This document shows, in pieces, positions 1-7,372 of a stretch of 64,000 nucleotides of DNA. Source of the DNA: Gammaproteobacteria bacterium HGW-Gammaproteobacteria-11. Lineage in GTDB: Bacteria > Pseudomonadota > Gammaproteobacteria > Pseudomonadales > Pseudomonadaceae. The position numbers and the translations under genes are program-made. Numbering within the stretch: position 1 is the first letter of the stretch; each line of letters opens with the position of its first letter. The notes beneath the pieces are model-generated. The model worked only from the letters and a program-made list of their open reading frames with translations, did not search any database and was not told the origin of the DNA. The DNA is taken from NCBI GenBank assembly GCA_002840055.1, contig PGZJ01000005.1, forward strand, positions 218,340 through 282,339. The letters are read 5' to 3'.

Positions 1-83
1 TAACTGACCGCATTCAGCAGCATCGAGCCGAGCAGGAGCAGGCCCAGAACACGGAGAAGAATGCGCCGCCGAATGGAGCTCAT
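1..83 (-). CDS. Sensor histidine kinase, N-terminal fragment
   Basis: Only the first 27 codons lie in the window. The ATG at 83-81 overlaps the TGA of the response regulator gene in an ATGA junction, the usual arrangement for a regulator-kinase pair. The visible N-terminus has several arginines followed by a leucine-rich hydrophobic stretch, consistent with the first membrane segment of an inner-membrane kinase. By context it should phosphorylate the OmpR-type regulator encoded upstream. The kinase domains are outside the window, so the call rests on position and the N-terminal pattern. Confidence 0.75.
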   Translation of the reverse strand, partial: MSSIRRRILLRVLGLLLLGSMLLNAVS

Positions 84-742
84 GGCTGCCGCTCGATCAT
101 ATAGCCGACGCTGCGCAAGGTACGGATCAGTTCCGGGAACAGCTTGCGTCGCAGGTGATGAATGTGGACCTCCAGGGTGTTGCTGTCGACCTCCTCGTTC
201 CAGCCGTATAGCGCCTGCTCCAGTCGATCGCGGCTAAGAACACGATCGGGCTGGGCAAGCAATTCATGCAGCAGCACAAACTCCTTGGGTGACAGATTGA
301 TATCGCACCCTGCATAGGTGACGTGCTGGTTTTGCGGATCGAGGGTAACGCCGCGCAGACTGATAAGCGGCTCAGCTCGACCGTTGCTGCGGCGCAACAG
401 GGCGCGTAACCGGGCCTTGAGCTCGGCGCTGTCAAAGGGCTTGACCAGATAATCGTCGGCACCGGCGTCCAGTCCGACGATCCGGTCCTGCACCCCATCG
501 CGTGCCGTCAGCACCAGTACCGGAACAGGGTTGTGGCGGTCACGCAGGGCTTTCAACACCGCCAGTCCATCGAGCCTGGGCAGGCCCAGGTCGAGAATGG
601 CCAGATCGAAGGACTCGCTGCTCAGGGCATGCAAGGCGCTGACGCCGTCCTGCAACCAGTCCAGGGTATAGCCTTCACCCTTGAGGGCAGTGAGGATGCC
701 TTCAGCCAGGGAGGGGTCATCTTCGATCAGTAACAGACGCAT
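80..742 (-). CDS. OmpR-family response regulator, PmrA/QseB-like
   Basis: A 220-residue two-component regulator. The receiver domain (about 1-115) has the acidic pair E7-D8-D9, phospho-acceptor D51 in AILDLGLP and the late KPF motif. It is followed by a winged-helix DNA-binding domain (about 125-220). It is the eighth gene of the minus-strand operon, with its stop overlapping the kinase start. Length and domain order fit the PmrA/QseB subfamily. That subfamily binds direct repeats of a CTTAA-type hexamer, and two such boxes lie in this operon (5039-5055 and 6434-6450), so autoregulation is a reasonable inference. The exact ortholog cannot be decided from sequence alone. Confidence 0.93.
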   Translation of the reverse strand: MRLLLIEDDPSLAEGILTALKGEGYTLDWLQDGVSALHALSSESFDLAILDLGLPRLDGLAVLKALRDRHNPVPVLVLTARDGVQDRIVGLDAGADDYLVKPFDSAELKARLRALLRRSNGRAEPLISLRGVTLDPQNQHVTYAGCDINLSPKEFVLLHELLAQPDRVLSRDRLEQALYGWNEEVDSNTLEVHIHHLRRKLFPELIRTLRSVGYMIERQP

Positions 743-751
743 CGGTTGGTC

Positions 752-1372
752 TCACAATCTGTCGAGTAGCGCCTGGATTTCCCCTTGGCGTCCCTGGTCG
801 GCCAGTTCGCGTCCGGGTCGGGGGGCGGCAGCCCGGGCTCTCAGCAGCGCCGCTCTGGCTTCAGCATAGCGCTTTTGCCCGGCCAGATAGTCAGCCCAGA
901 AAAAGTTGGCATCAATGCCGTCCGGATCAATCTGTAGTGCCTGTTGCAGCAGTTGCTCGGCGCGGGCGTTGTCACCAAAGCCGATCGGCCAGCCGGGAAC
1001 CTGATAATACAAGGCGCCCAGGCTGGTATAGGCCGATCCCTGCAAGGCCTGCGGATCCAGCGCAATGGCCTGTTCAAGATGCCGCTTGGCTTCTTTGACC
1101 TTGCTCAGGGCGCCCAGACCACCGGCTGCACCAGCCCAACTGCTGAGCACGATACCATGCCAGATCTGTACAGCGGCGTTGTCCGGTTCGGCTTCAGTGA
1201 GTTGCGCTGATGCGCTGGACAGCTGTTCAAAGGCACTGGCTTGCTGACTGGCCGGCAGACTGTAGCGGATTTCCGCCCAGCGCTGCTGTACCGAGCTGAT
1301 ATCAGCCGCCTGGGCCATCAGTGTCAGGCCCCAGAGTGCGGCGGTAATCGATAGCTGTTTGAACCATTTCAT
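752..1372 (-). CDS. Secreted TPR-repeat protein
   Basis: A 206-residue protein with a signal peptide (hydrophobic h-region, probable cleavage after AQA near residue 22). Helical repeats resembling tetratricopeptide units follow, for example around residues 90-115 (HLEQAIALDP) and 135-155 (LLQQALQIDP). It is therefore probably a periplasmic scaffold or partner protein. Its ATG overlaps the stop of the upstream SDR gene (ATGA), and the response regulator starts about 10 bp downstream, so it belongs to the operon. No catalytic motif is visible. Its partner in the pathway is unknown. Confidence 0.8.
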   Translation of the reverse strand: MKWFKQLSITAALWGLTLMAQAADISSVQQRWAEIRYSLPASQQASAFEQLSSASAQLTEAEPDNAAVQIWHGIVLSSWAGAAGGLGALSKVKEAKRHLEQAIALDPQALQGSAYTSLGALYYQVPGWPIGFGDNARAEQLLQQALQIDPDGIDANFFWADYLAGQKRYAEARAALLRARAAAPRPGRELADQGRQGEIQALLDRL

Positions 1373-2187
1373 CGGGGTTTCTCCATGACAACGGGGGCTT
1401 GAGCGTGGTTGGCAAAGCGCTGCACGGTGCTCAGTTGTCGACGCAGTGCGACGTCAACCAGTCTCGGCAGCAGGCTGTTGAGCCGTACGAAAAGGCACTC
1501 CGGCCAGCCCAGGTGGATCTCCTGTAGATCCTGTTGCAGCGCCTTGATCAGTGCCGCCGCTACCTGTTCGGGGCTGTCTGACCTGACCTGTAACGCGGCA
1601 TTCATGGCATTCACTTGCGTGCTGTTCATGTCCGTTTGTGTGGCCCGGGGTGCCAGATACAGAACGCCGACACGGGTGTCAGCCAGCTCGCGGCGCAGCG
1701 CTTCGGAAAAACCGCGCAGGGCAAATTTGCTGGCACAGTAGGTACTGAAACCGGGATAACCTATTGCGCCAAAGGTTGAGCCGATATTGACAATACAGGC
1801 CTGTGGCGCCCGTTTCAGCAGTGGCAACAGGGTATGGGTAAGTTGCAGGCTGGCGGTCAGATTGGTGTCGATCAGATCGCTGATGGCCTGCTCGTCCATC
1901 GATTCGAACAGGCTGAACTGGTTGATGCCGGCGGCGTTGATCAGCAGATTCAAGTCAGGCAGTCGACGAGCGGCCTCCAGCACCTTTGCGCGGTCCGCAG
2001 CCAGGCGCAGATCCGCTTGCAGGCTGATGACCTGATCGCCGAACCGATCTGTCAGTTGCGCCAATGCATCCTCCTGCCGGCCGACTACAAGAACCCTGGC
2101 TCCGGCGGCGCAGAGGGCAGCAACCATGGCCTGGCCCATGCCACCGGTGGCCCCGGTCAAAATCACCGAACTAGCTTGCAAGTGCAT
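1369..2187 (-). CDS. SDR-family oxidoreductase
   Basis: A 272-residue classical short-chain dehydrogenase. The Rossmann motif TGATGGMGQ is near the N-terminus, NAAG follows strand 4, and the catalytic YCASK lies about residue 155. I chose the ATG at 2187 because a good GGAGGTG ribosome-binding site precedes it; an in-frame upstream codon would extend the protein without homology. The start lies inside the end of the diiron-protein gene, so the two are translationally coupled. In this operon it could reduce or oxidise a product made from the ligase-activated acyl chain, but the substrate is not evident. Confidence 0.88.
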   Translation of the reverse strand: MHLQASSVILTGATGGMGQAMVAALCAAGARVLVVGRQEDALAQLTDRFGDQVISLQADLRLAADRAKVLEAARRLPDLNLLINAAGINQFSLFESMDEQAISDLIDTNLTASLQLTHTLLPLLKRAPQACIVNIGSTFGAIGYPGFSTYCASKFALRGFSEALRRELADTRVGVLYLAPRATQTDMNSTQVNAMNAALQVRSDSPEQVAAALIKALQQDLQEIHLGWPECLFVRLNSLLPRLVDVALRRQLSTVQRFANHAQAPVVMEKPR

Positions 2188-2848
2188 GGGACACCTCCGC
2201 TGAACCGGGCAGACTTCTGAACATCTCGGCATACAGCCGATAAATGACCTTGGCGGTATGAATGACCGCTGCCTGATCCGCCGGATCGGTCAACTGGTTG
2301 ACCAGTTGCTCGAAGAACTTCATGTGTTCCTGATCCAGGGCGCCGTGCGAGCTGAGGTAACTGAAGGCCTGGCTGGGTAGCCCCAGCCCTTTTTTCAATG
2401 CCCCGGCGGCTTGGGTGGCCAGAGCAATGCTGGTGCCCTCAAGCACAAACACCATGCCGAGCATGCTCACCGGGTTCAGACGCTGAATGCGGTCGTACAT
2501 GGTGCTGACCATCAGTTCGGTGGCCATGCCGGGCTGGCCGTGACGCACCGCTTCAGCGTCACCGCCACAGGCGCGGATGTCGTTGAGAATCCACTCCTGA
2601 TGGCCGATCTCCTCCTCGATATACTCGGCCATGGCGGTGCGCAACCACTCCTTGTCCGCACCGATGCGCGAGCCGCAGGCCATCAACAGGGGAACGGTAT
2701 GACTGACGTGGTGAAAGGCCTGCTCCAGAAAGGCGATGTAACTGCTCAGGGTTACCCTGCCCTGTAAGGCCGCCTGGACCAGCGGTGAGGCAAACAGATA
2801 GGCCCGCTCATTCTGGGTATTGTCTTGCAGCTGTTGAAAGAAACTCAT
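2171..2848 (-). CDS. Heme-oxygenase-like (TenA/HDO) putative diiron oxidase
   Basis: A 225-residue all-helical protein of the TenA / heme-oxygenase-like fold. Candidate metal ligands are E80-x2-H83 (in EEEIGHQEW), E137 (FVLEG) and H168-x3-D172-x2-H175 (SHGALDQEH). That spacing recalls the HO-like diiron oxidases and oxygenases such as UndA rather than thiaminase TenA. It sits between an acyl-activating ligase and an SDR gene. Both junctions overlap, so it acts with them. An oxidative step on a fatty acyl or amino-acid substrate is inferred from family and context only. A thiamine salvage role is unlikely because no thi genes are nearby. Confidence 0.85.
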   Translation of the reverse strand: MSFFQQLQDNTQNERAYLFASPLVQAALQGRVTLSSYIAFLEQAFHHVSHTVPLLMACGSRIGADKEWLRTAMAEYIEEEIGHQEWILNDIRACGGDAEAVRHGQPGMATELMVSTMYDRIQRLNPVSMLGMVFVLEGTSIALATQAAGALKKGLGLPSQAFSYLSSHGALDQEHMKFFEQLVNQLTDPADQAAVIHTAKVIYRLYAEMFRSLPGSAEVSHALAS

Positions 2849-4320
2849 GCGGAGATCTCCTCGGGAATAAGTGCTGAGAGTTCAGTTTGGTAATGCGTAA
2901 GAATGGCGTCACGCCGCAGCCGACCATTGCCGGTCAACAGGCCGTTGTCAGTACTAAAGGGCTCGCTGATCACCAACCAGTGATGGACGTGCGCGTAATC
3001 CGGCAGCCCGGCATTGACCTGCGCAATCTGGCTGGCCAGCTGGGCCTGGCTGAAGGCAATCTGGCGCGGCACGATAAGGGCCAGATTGACGGGCAAGGCT
3101 TCGCCCTGAACCAGTGCCTGGGCGATAGCGGGTTGGGCGCAAAGCTCGGCCTCGATCCACTCCGGGTTGACGTTGCGGCCAAAGGCGGTGATGAACTGGT
3201 TCTTTTTTCGCCCGAGCAGGGTCAGATAGCCGTTTTCAAGGCGGCCAATATCGCCGGTCGGCAGGGGCTCAGGCGGGCTTGTCGGGTCACCCAGATAGCC
3301 CAGATAACCGGCATCATGGACCAGAACTTCGCCGTCATCGGCCAGAGACAGACGGCAATGGGGCAGTGCCTGGCCAACGCTGCCGAGGCGCTGGTGGCCG
3401 GGCCGATTGAGGCAGACAACCGAGCCGCATTCGGATAGGCCATAGCCTTCAAAGACCGGTATGCCAAGGGTCGCCGCCTGCTCGAGCAAGACCGGCGCCA
3501 CGCGGCCGCCGCCGACGGCAACAAAGCGCAGACTATCCGGCAACGGCTGAATCTTTGCTGCCTGGAGCAGGGCATGCAGCAGTTGTGGAACCAGCACCAG
3601 ACTGTGCGGCTGCGACGCACGCAACAGCTGCAACAGCCGGGCGATATCCAGCTGATTGCCGCGCAGTCCGCTGTCGGCGGGCAGCGTGACAGCGGCGCCA
3701 GCCAACAACGCGGCATAAACGCCGACGTTATCCAGCAGAACCGCCAGCGGCAGTACGACCAGATGGCGTTGCGGCTCGACAGGGGCACAGGCCTGTCGCA
3801 GGCTGGTGGCGACCCGCAGCAGATGCTCAGCCGACAGACAGACGCCCTTGGGCTGGCCGGTACTGCCGGAGGTAAAGGTGATTTTGGCCGTACCCGCGGG
3901 CAGATTGCGTGCCACTGGGTCGCGGCACCGCAGACCCTGGTCACCCAGGCTAAAGCCCTGCTGCAGGTCGTGGCTGTGAGCAGGCAGCGTCCCGATCAGG
4001 GTGTCAACACCGGCGGTCTCGAACACATGCTGCAGCTGCTCGCGGCTGAAAAACCCGGGGATGGGTACGCCGACCCGCTGGGCTTTCAGAATTGCCAGAT
4101 CCCACACCAGCCAGTCAATGCCGTTCTCCATTGCCAGGGCAATGACCTGTGAGCCGCTGTCGCGCAACAGCGCGGTGCGTTGCTCGATAGCCGATAGCAG
4201 CTGGGCATAATCGAGCACCTGATTGCCTGCACAGAGTGCCGGTTGGGCGGGCTGACTCTCCGCCAGCTGTGCCAGCCTAGCCCAGAATGCCTCCAGGGCC
4301 TGTGTCTCAGGCGCAGTCAT
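2845..4320 (-). CDS. AMP-forming acyl-CoA synthetase / acyl ligase family protein
   Basis: A 491-residue ANL-superfamily enzyme. The adenylate-forming P-loop TFTSGSTGQPKG lies about residue 150, the A5 motif as EGYGLSECG, and the A7 aspartate in PTGDIGRL. The C-terminal domain carries a GNGRLRRD-type motif in place of the canonical lysine segment. It should activate a carboxylic acid, probably a fatty acid, as acyl-adenylate for transfer. The ATG at 4320 overlaps the end of the preceding hemolysin-family gene. An upstream in-frame extension over that gene has no family support. The acceptor (CoA, carrier protein or amine) is not identifiable and no carrier protein gene is visible. Confidence 0.9.
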   Translation of the reverse strand: MTAPETQALEAFWARLAQLAESQPAQPALCAGNQVLDYAQLLSAIEQRTALLRDSGSQVIALAMENGIDWLVWDLAILKAQRVGVPIPGFFSREQLQHVFETAGVDTLIGTLPAHSHDLQQGFSLGDQGLRCRDPVARNLPAGTAKITFTSGSTGQPKGVCLSAEHLLRVATSLRQACAPVEPQRHLVVLPLAVLLDNVGVYAALLAGAAVTLPADSGLRGNQLDIARLLQLLRASQPHSLVLVPQLLHALLQAAKIQPLPDSLRFVAVGGGRVAPVLLEQAATLGIPVFEGYGLSECGSVVCLNRPGHQRLGSVGQALPHCRLSLADDGEVLVHDAGYLGYLGDPTSPPEPLPTGDIGRLENGYLTLLGRKKNQFITAFGRNVNPEWIEAELCAQPAIAQALVQGEALPVNLALIVPRQIAFSQAQLASQIAQVNAGLPDYAHVHHWLVISEPFSTDNGLLTGNGRLRRDAILTHYQTELSALIPEEISA

Positions 4321-4999
4321 GTTGATGCTCCCGAGCAGCCAGCGGGTATTGCGCTTGATATCCCAGGCGCTGGAACAGGCCACGTTGCTCCAGTTGCGCC
4401 AGACCTTCCGGGATATAGCCGGCCATGACTTGTGGACGGGTGGCGTAATAGCTGCCCCATTCCTGTTGCTGTTCACCCAGTCTGGCAGGATCGGCACTAC
4501 CGAGGTTGACCGGGCTCAGCGCCAGGCGCTGGAAGGTGTTGAGCAGCATGGGGGTGCCAGTGAACACCACCCAGGCATAGCCGTTGTGCATCAGATAGTG
4601 GGTCAGCGCGATGATCAGCAAGCGTGCCGCGCCCGGTGCCAGGGAAGCCATATTGCCGACCTCGACCAGTTGTTCGCGCTGGGGTGAAAACAGACTGCTG
4701 TTGGCAATCTGCTGTTCGGCGCGCTGATCCAGGTATTGCTCGAGAAACAGCGGCCCTTGCGCTGCTGGCCTGAGCCCGACCACGGCCTGCAGTTCGTCCT
4801 GCTGCCATAGTCCTAGTAACTGCGGCATGAAGTGCCGGACGTCGGCGCCGTAGGTGTGTGCAAAGCGTTGATGAACAAAGCGCTCCAACAGGGCGCGCTG
4901 TCGGGTTTGGCGCAGGTCGCCCTGCTGGCACAGCGTCAGGTGGTATTGATCGGTATAGCTGGCCAGGGGCAGACAGGCCGTTTCAATCAGGTATGACAT
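4307..4999 (-). CDS. Thermostable hemolysin family protein (T_hemolysin, PF12261-like)
   Basis: A 230-residue protein matching the thermostable hemolysin family through its conserved core: VEVGNMASL, a helix GAARLLIIALTHYL, the WVVFTGT strand, then LNTFQRLAL and WGSYY. The family name comes from a Vibrio haemolysin, but the GNAT-like core suggests an acyl- or aminoacyl-transfer fold. There is no signal peptide. I place the start at ATG 4999 because GGAGA precedes it. A PmrA-type box (5039-5055) lies just upstream, so this gene may begin a second transcript. Its place between a kinase and an acyl ligase argues for an enzymatic role rather than a toxin. Confidence 0.85.
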   Translation of the reverse strand: MSYLIETACLPLASYTDQYHLTLCQQGDLRQTRQRALLERFVHQRFAHTYGADVRHFMPQLLGLWQQDELQAVVGLRPAAQGPLFLEQYLDQRAEQQIANSSLFSPQREQLVEVGNMASLAPGAARLLIIALTHYLMHNGYAWVVFTGTPMLLNTFQRLALSPVNLGSADPARLGEQQQEWGSYYATRPQVMAGYIPEGLAQLEQRGLFQRLGYQAQYPLAAREHQHDCA

Positions 5000-5038
5000 A
5001 GAGTATCTCCAGTGATGGGCCAAGCCTGCGCGCTGAAA

Positions 5039-5055
5039 CTTAAGATTGGCTTAAG
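5039..5055 (-). promoter_or_regulatory. PmrA/QseB-type box inside the operon
   Basis: The minus strand reads CTTAAG-CCAAT-CTTAAG, a perfect direct repeat of a hexamer with 5-bp spacing. This is the half-site pattern described for PmrA/QseB-family regulators. It overlaps the stop codon of the kinase gene and lies about 40 bp upstream of the hemolysin-family ATG. No convincing -10 element follows, so promoter activity is inferred. Confidence 0.6.
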
Positions 5056-5693
5056 GCCTGTGCATGGGCGTCCAACAGGCGCTGCCAGTCGTGGTGGTCA
5101 AACAGGTGCTGATGCCGTTGCAGTTGGCTCAGGTCATGTTGGGCACAGGCTTGCCTGCGGCTGCGCCAGCGCATTTTTTCCAGATCAATCAGGGCGATGT
5201 GCCATGTCCCGGCCTGCTCCCGGACAAACACATGTTTGTCATACAGGCAGCCGTGTTGCAGGTGGTGGCGGTGCAATCGGCCCAGGGTGTGTCCAAGGGC
5301 GTGGGCCAGGCACCGACGGGCCTCGGAGCACGGCAGGGCCAGTTGGTCCAGGGCTGTGAATCCCTCCAGGGCCTCCAGTACCAGAACCGCTGAGTCACCT
5401 GAGCGAGCGTTGAACAGCGGCGCAGGACAGCCAATCCCGAGCCGCTGCAGTTGCAGTAGATTGCGGTGCTCGCGACACAGGGTTGGCCAGCCCTGGGGGT
5501 GGCGCCAGTCGCGGCACAGGTGGTGGGTCTGACGTTTGATATAGAGGTTGCGGTTATGCCACTTGCTGCGCAGCACCCCGCTCCAGCCGCCGCGTCGCTG
5601 GTTCGGCGGCTCAACCCACTCGCCGGGTAACTGCCACCAGAAGGTGAACGGGTCCATCGAGGTGCTTGCCTGCACGGCCAACGGGCTGATCAT
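5040..5693 (-). CDS. Lipopolysaccharide kinase (Kdo/WaaP, InaA) family protein
   Basis: A 217-residue protein kinase-like fold of the WaaP/KdkA/InaA group. The invariant lysine region is near YIKRQTHH, the catalytic-loop equivalent is HGCLYDKHVFV, and the metal-binding motif is IDLEKMRWR. Such enzymes phosphorylate Kdo or heptose of the LPS inner core, or act as InaA-like stress proteins. The ATG at 5693 overlaps the methyltransferase stop (ATGA). Control by a PmrA-like system fits LPS modification, because PmrA regulons in other bacteria are dominated by it. The real substrate is unknown. Confidence 0.85.
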   Translation of the reverse strand: MISPLAVQASTSMDPFTFWWQLPGEWVEPPNQRRGGWSGVLRSKWHNRNLYIKRQTHHLCRDWRHPQGWPTLCREHRNLLQLQRLGIGCPAPLFNARSGDSAVLVLEALEGFTALDQLALPCSEARRCLAHALGHTLGRLHRHHLQHGCLYDKHVFVREQAGTWHIALIDLEKMRWRSRRQACAQHDLSQLQRHQHLFDHHDWQRLLDAHAQALSQS

Positions 5694-6388
5694 GCTGCGG
5701 CCTCGGAACCTGGATTGCGGCGCAGAACATAGACCCGCCACATGGCATAACCGGGCAGAAAATCCCGATAGGCCTGAATGCTGAAGCCGGCCTCGATAAA
5801 CAACGGCTCGATGTCGCTGCGCCTGGCGACAAAGCGATTGTTGTTTTCTGCGCTGCCTCTGGCGGCTCGGCGTGCCTCCAGCCGCGCCCGGCGGTGTGCT
5901 TTGAGGTTGCCATCAACCCACAGCGAAATGATCAGACTGTCACGGGTCACGCGATGGCATTCGCGCAGCAATGCCAGACGGTGAGCCGGCTCTGCAACGT
6001 GATGCAACAGACGCATGCAGAACACGCTGTCGACACTCTGTGCCGGCAGATCCATGGCAAAGGCCGAGGTATGCAGCAGTTGCACGCGCGCCAGGGTTGC
6101 CGGACTGTGTACGCGCCGAGCAACCTCGAGCATGCCCTCGGCATTGTCGGCGGCAATCAGCTGACGCTGCGGTTGACTCAGCAGGGTGGGCCAGAAGCGT
6201 CCCGCGCCGCAGGGCAGGTCAAGCACCTGCAGTGGCTCGCCAGCCTGTGCCAGGGCCCAGCGCGCCAGCTGTTGATCGCGCCAGTCGGACAGACGTCGGG
6301 CAAGCCCACGGCGGTGTTTGTGCCAGTAGGCTTCGGCGTGGGCCTGGTTGTACTTATCGGAGAAAGCGAGGGAAATGGGTGATGGCAT
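5690..6388 (-). CDS. Class I SAM-dependent methyltransferase
   Basis: A 232-residue soluble methyltransferase. SAM-binding motif I is VLDLPCGAGRFWPTL (about residues 55-69). An acidic residue at the end of strand 2 (AADNAEGM) and the CMRLLHHV segment follow, typical of the Methyltransf_11/25 type. It is the first gene of the nine-gene operon, and a PmrA-type box lies 46 bp upstream of its ATG. The substrate is not deducible. Translational coupling to the kinase gene suggests both act on the same molecule. Confidence 0.88.
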   Translation of the reverse strand: MPSPISLAFSDKYNQAHAEAYWHKHRRGLARRLSDWRDQQLARWALAQAGEPLQVLDLPCGAGRFWPTLLSQPQRQLIAADNAEGMLEVARRVHSPATLARVQLLHTSAFAMDLPAQSVDSVFCMRLLHHVAEPAHRLALLRECHRVTRDSLIISLWVDGNLKAHRRARLEARRAARGSAENNNRFVARRSDIEPLFIEAGFSIQAYRDFLPGYAMWRVYVLRRNPGSEAAA

Positions 6389-6433
6389 GACAGGGTTCTC
6401 GTTAACGGTGAGCCCTGATCATCGGGTTGCAAC

Positions 6434-6450
6434 CTTAAGACTGGCTTAAG
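6434..6450 (-). promoter_or_regulatory. PmrA/QseB-type box upstream of the operon
   Basis: The minus strand reads CTTAAG-CCAGT-CTTAAG. It matches the internal box at 5039-5055 at 15 of 17 positions and lies 46 bp upstream of the methyltransferase ATG. Direct repeats of this hexamer at 11-bp periodicity are the known recognition pattern of PmrA/QseB-like regulators, and one such regulator is encoded in the operon. A TGATCA-like -10 may follow, but it is weak. Confidence 0.65.
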
Positions 6451-6479
6451 GTGTTCTGCACTCTTGCTCAATCTGGCGA

Positions 6480-6944
6480 TCAGGCCTCCAGCACACTCTC
6501 CTTGAGCACGGCAGCATTGCTGTCGAGTACCCGCAGATGAATCGGCAGGCACTGCGCGACACTCTGTGACACGGTGCAGAACTGCTCGAACTGACCAAGA
6601 ATGCGCTCCAGCCGCTCTATCTGATCGGCAGTCTGGCCGAGGGTAATGGTTACGCTGACCTTGAGTACCCGCAAGCGGTTGGCCTGATTGCGGCCAATCT
6701 CGCCAACAGCCTCGGTACGCATGCCGTTACTCGGTTGCTTGAACTTGTTCAGGGCAAAAATCAGGCTGTCGGTCAGGCAATTGGCTACGGCGGTGACCAG
6801 CAGTTCGGCCGGGCTGGGTCCGGCGGACTGGCCCAGCGGTGCTGGCTCGTCGGTGATCAGATCAGGGGTATCACTGTCGAATACGGCTGTGAAGCGGTAG
6901 CCCTGTTGTTGTTCCAGTCGCAGATTCACGCTGCCTTCACTCAT
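6480..6944 (-). CDS. OsmC/Ohr family protein
   Basis: A 154-residue OsmC-like protein (YhfA type). The two conserved cysteines are in AVANCLTDSL and EQFCTVSQS, and the fold order is as expected for thiol-dependent peroxidase or hydrolase relatives. Members reduce organic hydroperoxides or handle reactive sulfur and acyl species; which one applies here is not visible. It is transcribed away from the ArsR-YeeE-SulP operon across a 102-bp intergenic region containing a palindrome at 6993-7016, so the two may share control by the ArsR-type sensor. Confidence 0.88.
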   Translation of the reverse strand: MSEGSVNLRLEQQQGYRFTAVFDSDTPDLITDEPAPLGQSAGPSPAELLVTAVANCLTDSLIFALNKFKQPSNGMRTEAVGEIGRNQANRLRVLKVSVTITLGQTADQIERLERILGQFEQFCTVSQSVAQCLPIHLRVLDSNAAVLKESVLEA

Positions 6945-6992
6945 GTTGCTCTCCTCTGCCCTGTGGGTGCCGGGAAGGCGTCGGGCTGGACA

Positions 6993-7016
6993 ACAATCTA
7001 TTTTTATATATATTGT
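6993..7016. promoter_or_regulatory. Candidate operator of the ArsR/BigR-like regulator
   Basis: An AT-rich imperfect palindrome begins with ACAAT (6993-6997) and ends with ATTGT (7012-7016); 9 of 12 arm positions pair. It lies 31 bp upstream of the arsR-type gene and includes a TATATA that could serve as a -10. A second short perfect palindrome, CAATTAATTG, is at 7021-7030. Location and AT-richness fit BigR-type operators. Confidence 0.5.
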
Positions 7017-7046
7017 CTGTCAATTAATTGTTTTGGAGCGGCAAGC

Positions 7047-7370
7047 ATGCAGTCAGACCTGGATGCGATGAATCTGGCGCGTTTACGCGGCGCCGCCGAT
7101 AAGGCCCATGCGTTGCTCAAGACCCTTGGCAACCGAGACCGGCTGATGCTCATGTGTCAGTTGGCGGAGGGTGAGCGCAATGTCGGTGAGCTTGAAGCCG
7201 TACTGGGCATAGTGCAGCCGACGCTGTCGCAACAGCTCAGTGTGTTGCGTCGTGAGGGCATGGTCAGTACCCGGCGTGAAGGCAAACAGATCTACTACCG
7301 CATAACCAGTCAGGAAGCGCTGGCGGTCATCAACACGCTGTATCAACTATTCTGTTCGGAAGGAGACTGA
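7047..7370 (+). CDS. ArsR-family repressor, BigR/SqrR-like persulfide sensor
   Basis: A 107-residue winged-helix repressor. The recognition helix is within QPTLSQQLSVLRREG and the wing within RREGKQIYYRI. Two cysteines, C37 (LMLMC) and C103 (FCSEGD), sit where BigR/SqrR proteins carry the dithiol that forms a persulfide or disulfide bridge. The ATG at 7047 has GGAGCGG upstream. The gene begins an operon with two YeeE/YedE proteins and a SulP transporter, the usual company of sulfide-responsive regulators. Autoregulation through the palindrome at 6993-7016 is inferred. Confidence 0.87.
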   Translation: MQSDLDAMNLARLRGAADKAHALLKTLGNRDRLMLMCQLAEGERNVGELEAVLGIVQPTLSQQLSVLRREGMVSTRREGKQIYYRITSQEALAVINTLYQLFCSEGD

Positions 7371-7372
7371 CC

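Noticed and set aside
2171-2848. Thiaminase/thiamine salvage role for the TenA-like protein
   Set aside because: No thiamine genes are near, and the glutamate-histidine pattern and operon partners fit an HO-like diiron enzyme better.
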